DNA of 42,413 bases from Alistipes sp. (GTDB lineage: Bacteria > Bacteroidota > Bacteroidia > Bacteroidales > Rikenellaceae), in assembly GCA_017483225.1 (NCBI GenBank), contig JAFULF010000031.1, positions 1-42,413 on the forward strand, written 5' to 3'. Position numbers and translations under genes: made by a program. Below are positions 41,958-42,413 of this stretch, in pieces. Every line of letters begins with the position of its first letter. Within the stretch, counting starts at the first letter, position 1. The notes under the pieces are model-generated. The model had not been told where the DNA came from, searched no databases, and saw only the letters and a program-made list of their open reading frames with translations.

Positions 41958-42040
41958 TACAGAACATTGAAATTTTATCCTCAAAAAATTTGCAAATAAT
42001 ACAGAATTCTGTAACTTTGCATCGTGTTTCAAATTGAAAC
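41958..42040 (+). promoter_or_regulatory. Prophage early promoter with palindromic operators
   Basis: TTTG (41989-41992), 19 bp, TAACTTTG (42012-42019) form a full promoter facing the early genes. The perfect palindrome TACAGAATTCTGTA (42000-42013) lies between its two elements and touches the -7 box. A half site TACAGAAC is at 41958-41965, on the repressor side. A second perfect palindrome, GTTTCAA-A-TTGAAAC (42026-42040), sits at the predicted transcript start. One set probably binds the S24 repressor and the other the small early regulator. Confidence 0.7.
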
Positions 42041-42074
42041 CTGCGGGACAAATATAATAAAAATAATTGAGACG

Positions 42075-42248
42075 ATGGCAAAAGTAGTAACACAACACGG
42101 TGAGCGAGGGGAACTCGGCAGGATATTCAAGGTCTCCCAAGTAACAATTCGCCGAGCGTTGAATGGTGAGACCAACACGCCCCTCGCAAAGAAGATCCGC
42201 ACGGCAGCAATTAAGCGTGGCGGAGTAGTAATGGTAGTAAAACAATAA
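42075..42248 (+). CDS. Small Cro/Ner-like DNA-binding protein
   Basis: The product has 57 residues from the ATG at 42075 (MAKVVTQHGERGELGRIF); an ATG 17 codons upstream overlaps the operator region and is rejected. A helix-turn-helix core, LGRIFKVSQVTIRRALNGETNTPLA, spans about residues 14-38, followed by a basic helix and a short beta tail (GGVVMVVKQ). Its place as first early gene opposite the repressor suggests a Cro or Ner role, repressing the repressor or early promoter. The family name is not recognised beyond the HTH. Confidence 0.7.
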   Translation: MAKVVTQHGERGELGRIFKVSQVTIRRALNGETNTPLAKKIRTAAIKRGGVVMVVKQ

Positions 42249-42267
42249 CTAAATAAGTCGCAGAACA

Positions 42268-42413
42268 ATGAGAACTTACACAACAGACCAAAAACTCGGA
42301 CGCTTGACGGCGTACCTTGTAGCAGTGATGAAGCCTTTTGTCTTTGATGGCAACGAGGTAGAGTTTACCGCAACAGAGAATTTTATGCAGCGTATGGTGG
42401 AGGAAGATCCAGC
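42268..42413 (+). CDS. Unknown early prophage gene, truncated by right edge
   Basis: The ATG at 42268 opens a frame of 48 codons that stays open to the edge (MRTYTTDQKLGRLTAYLVAV..., then FDGNEVEFTATENFM). It starts 19 bp after the Cro/Ner-like gene, so it is probably in the same early transcript. No domain is recognised; it is not visibly a transposase start. Confidence 0.6.
   Translation, partial: MRTYTTDQKLGRLTAYLVAVMKPFVFDGNEVEFTATENFMQRMVEEDP

Larger units (their letters stand above)
40681..42413 (+). mobile_element. Left end of a probable Mu-like transposable prophage (runs off right edge)
   Basis: Right of the nitroreductase gene the composition changes to A/T-rich, repeat-rich DNA. 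A gene-free stretch of about 600 bp holds three copies of a 15-bp motif, tandem iterons and other short repeats. It is followed by an S24-type repressor on the minus strand and divergent short early genes on the plus strand. This is the layout of the left arm of Mu-like phages. The exact end is uncertain; TGTATGGGCA at 40681 is proposed because a CGAAA box lies about 16-20 bp inside it, as in Mu. The transposase gene and right end are outside the window, so an integrative element of another type is not excluded. Confidence 0.65.

Noticed and set aside
1-42413. tRNA or rRNA genes
   Set aside because: All larger intergenic regions were read for cloverleaf or rRNA features and none was recognised.

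Overview
The window reads as a chromosomal segment of a GC-rich Bacteroidales bacterium, most likely Rikenellaceae/Alistipes-like. Three things support this: repeated Bacteroidetes-type promoters (TTTG, 19-21 bp, TAnnTTTG), lipoproteins with BACON and fimbrillin-like domains, and families typical of the phylum (BatD/BatE, a Ser-type sulfatase, a eukaryote-like GT3 glycogen synthase). The genus is inference; no rRNA or tRNA gene is present to anchor it.

Layout. Positions 1-5.5 kb, minus strand: a truncated sulfatase lipoprotein, recR, batE, batD and class I fumarase. Positions 5.7-8.3 kb: clpB (minus), with a possible sigma54-like regulatory region. Positions 8.5-15.7 kb, plus strand: four lipoprotein genes (CotH-like; fimbrillin/GLUG-like; BACON plus SGNH hydrolase; small BACON protein) ending at a clear terminator. 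Positions 15.9-17.2 kb: rplY-pth. Positions 17.2-26.2 kb, minus strand: a glycogen/alpha-glucan locus with GH57, GT4, debranching enzyme and a 1416-residue fusion of a GT3-like glycogen synthase to a GT35 phosphorylase. Positions 26.4-34.9 kb: housekeeping genes (hemW, pckA, a small outer-membrane-type protein, acyl-CoA ligase, rpsA, a YjbR protein). A 0.6-kb mosaic of direct and inverted repeats lies between pckA and the outer-membrane-type gene.

Positions 35.0-40.6 kb, plus strand: six tightly packed genes encoding heterodisulfide-reductase-like proteins (HdrC-, HdrB-, HdrA-, HdrC- and fused HdrE/D-like) followed by a membrane-anchored nitroreductase. This is the best candidate for a poorly described system: the parts predict an electron-transfer complex joining a flavin/Fe-S core to the membrane quinone pool, but the organism would not be expected to use the methanogen disulfide substrate, so donor and acceptor are unknown.

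From about 40.68 kb to the right edge is the left end of a probable Mu-like transposable prophage. It shows three copies of a 15-bp motif resembling transposase-binding sites, 12-bp iterons, a LexA/S24-type repressor on the minus strand, a divergent early promoter overlapped by palindromes, a small Cro/Ner-like protein and a truncated early gene. The prophage sits immediately downstream of the Hdr-like operon.
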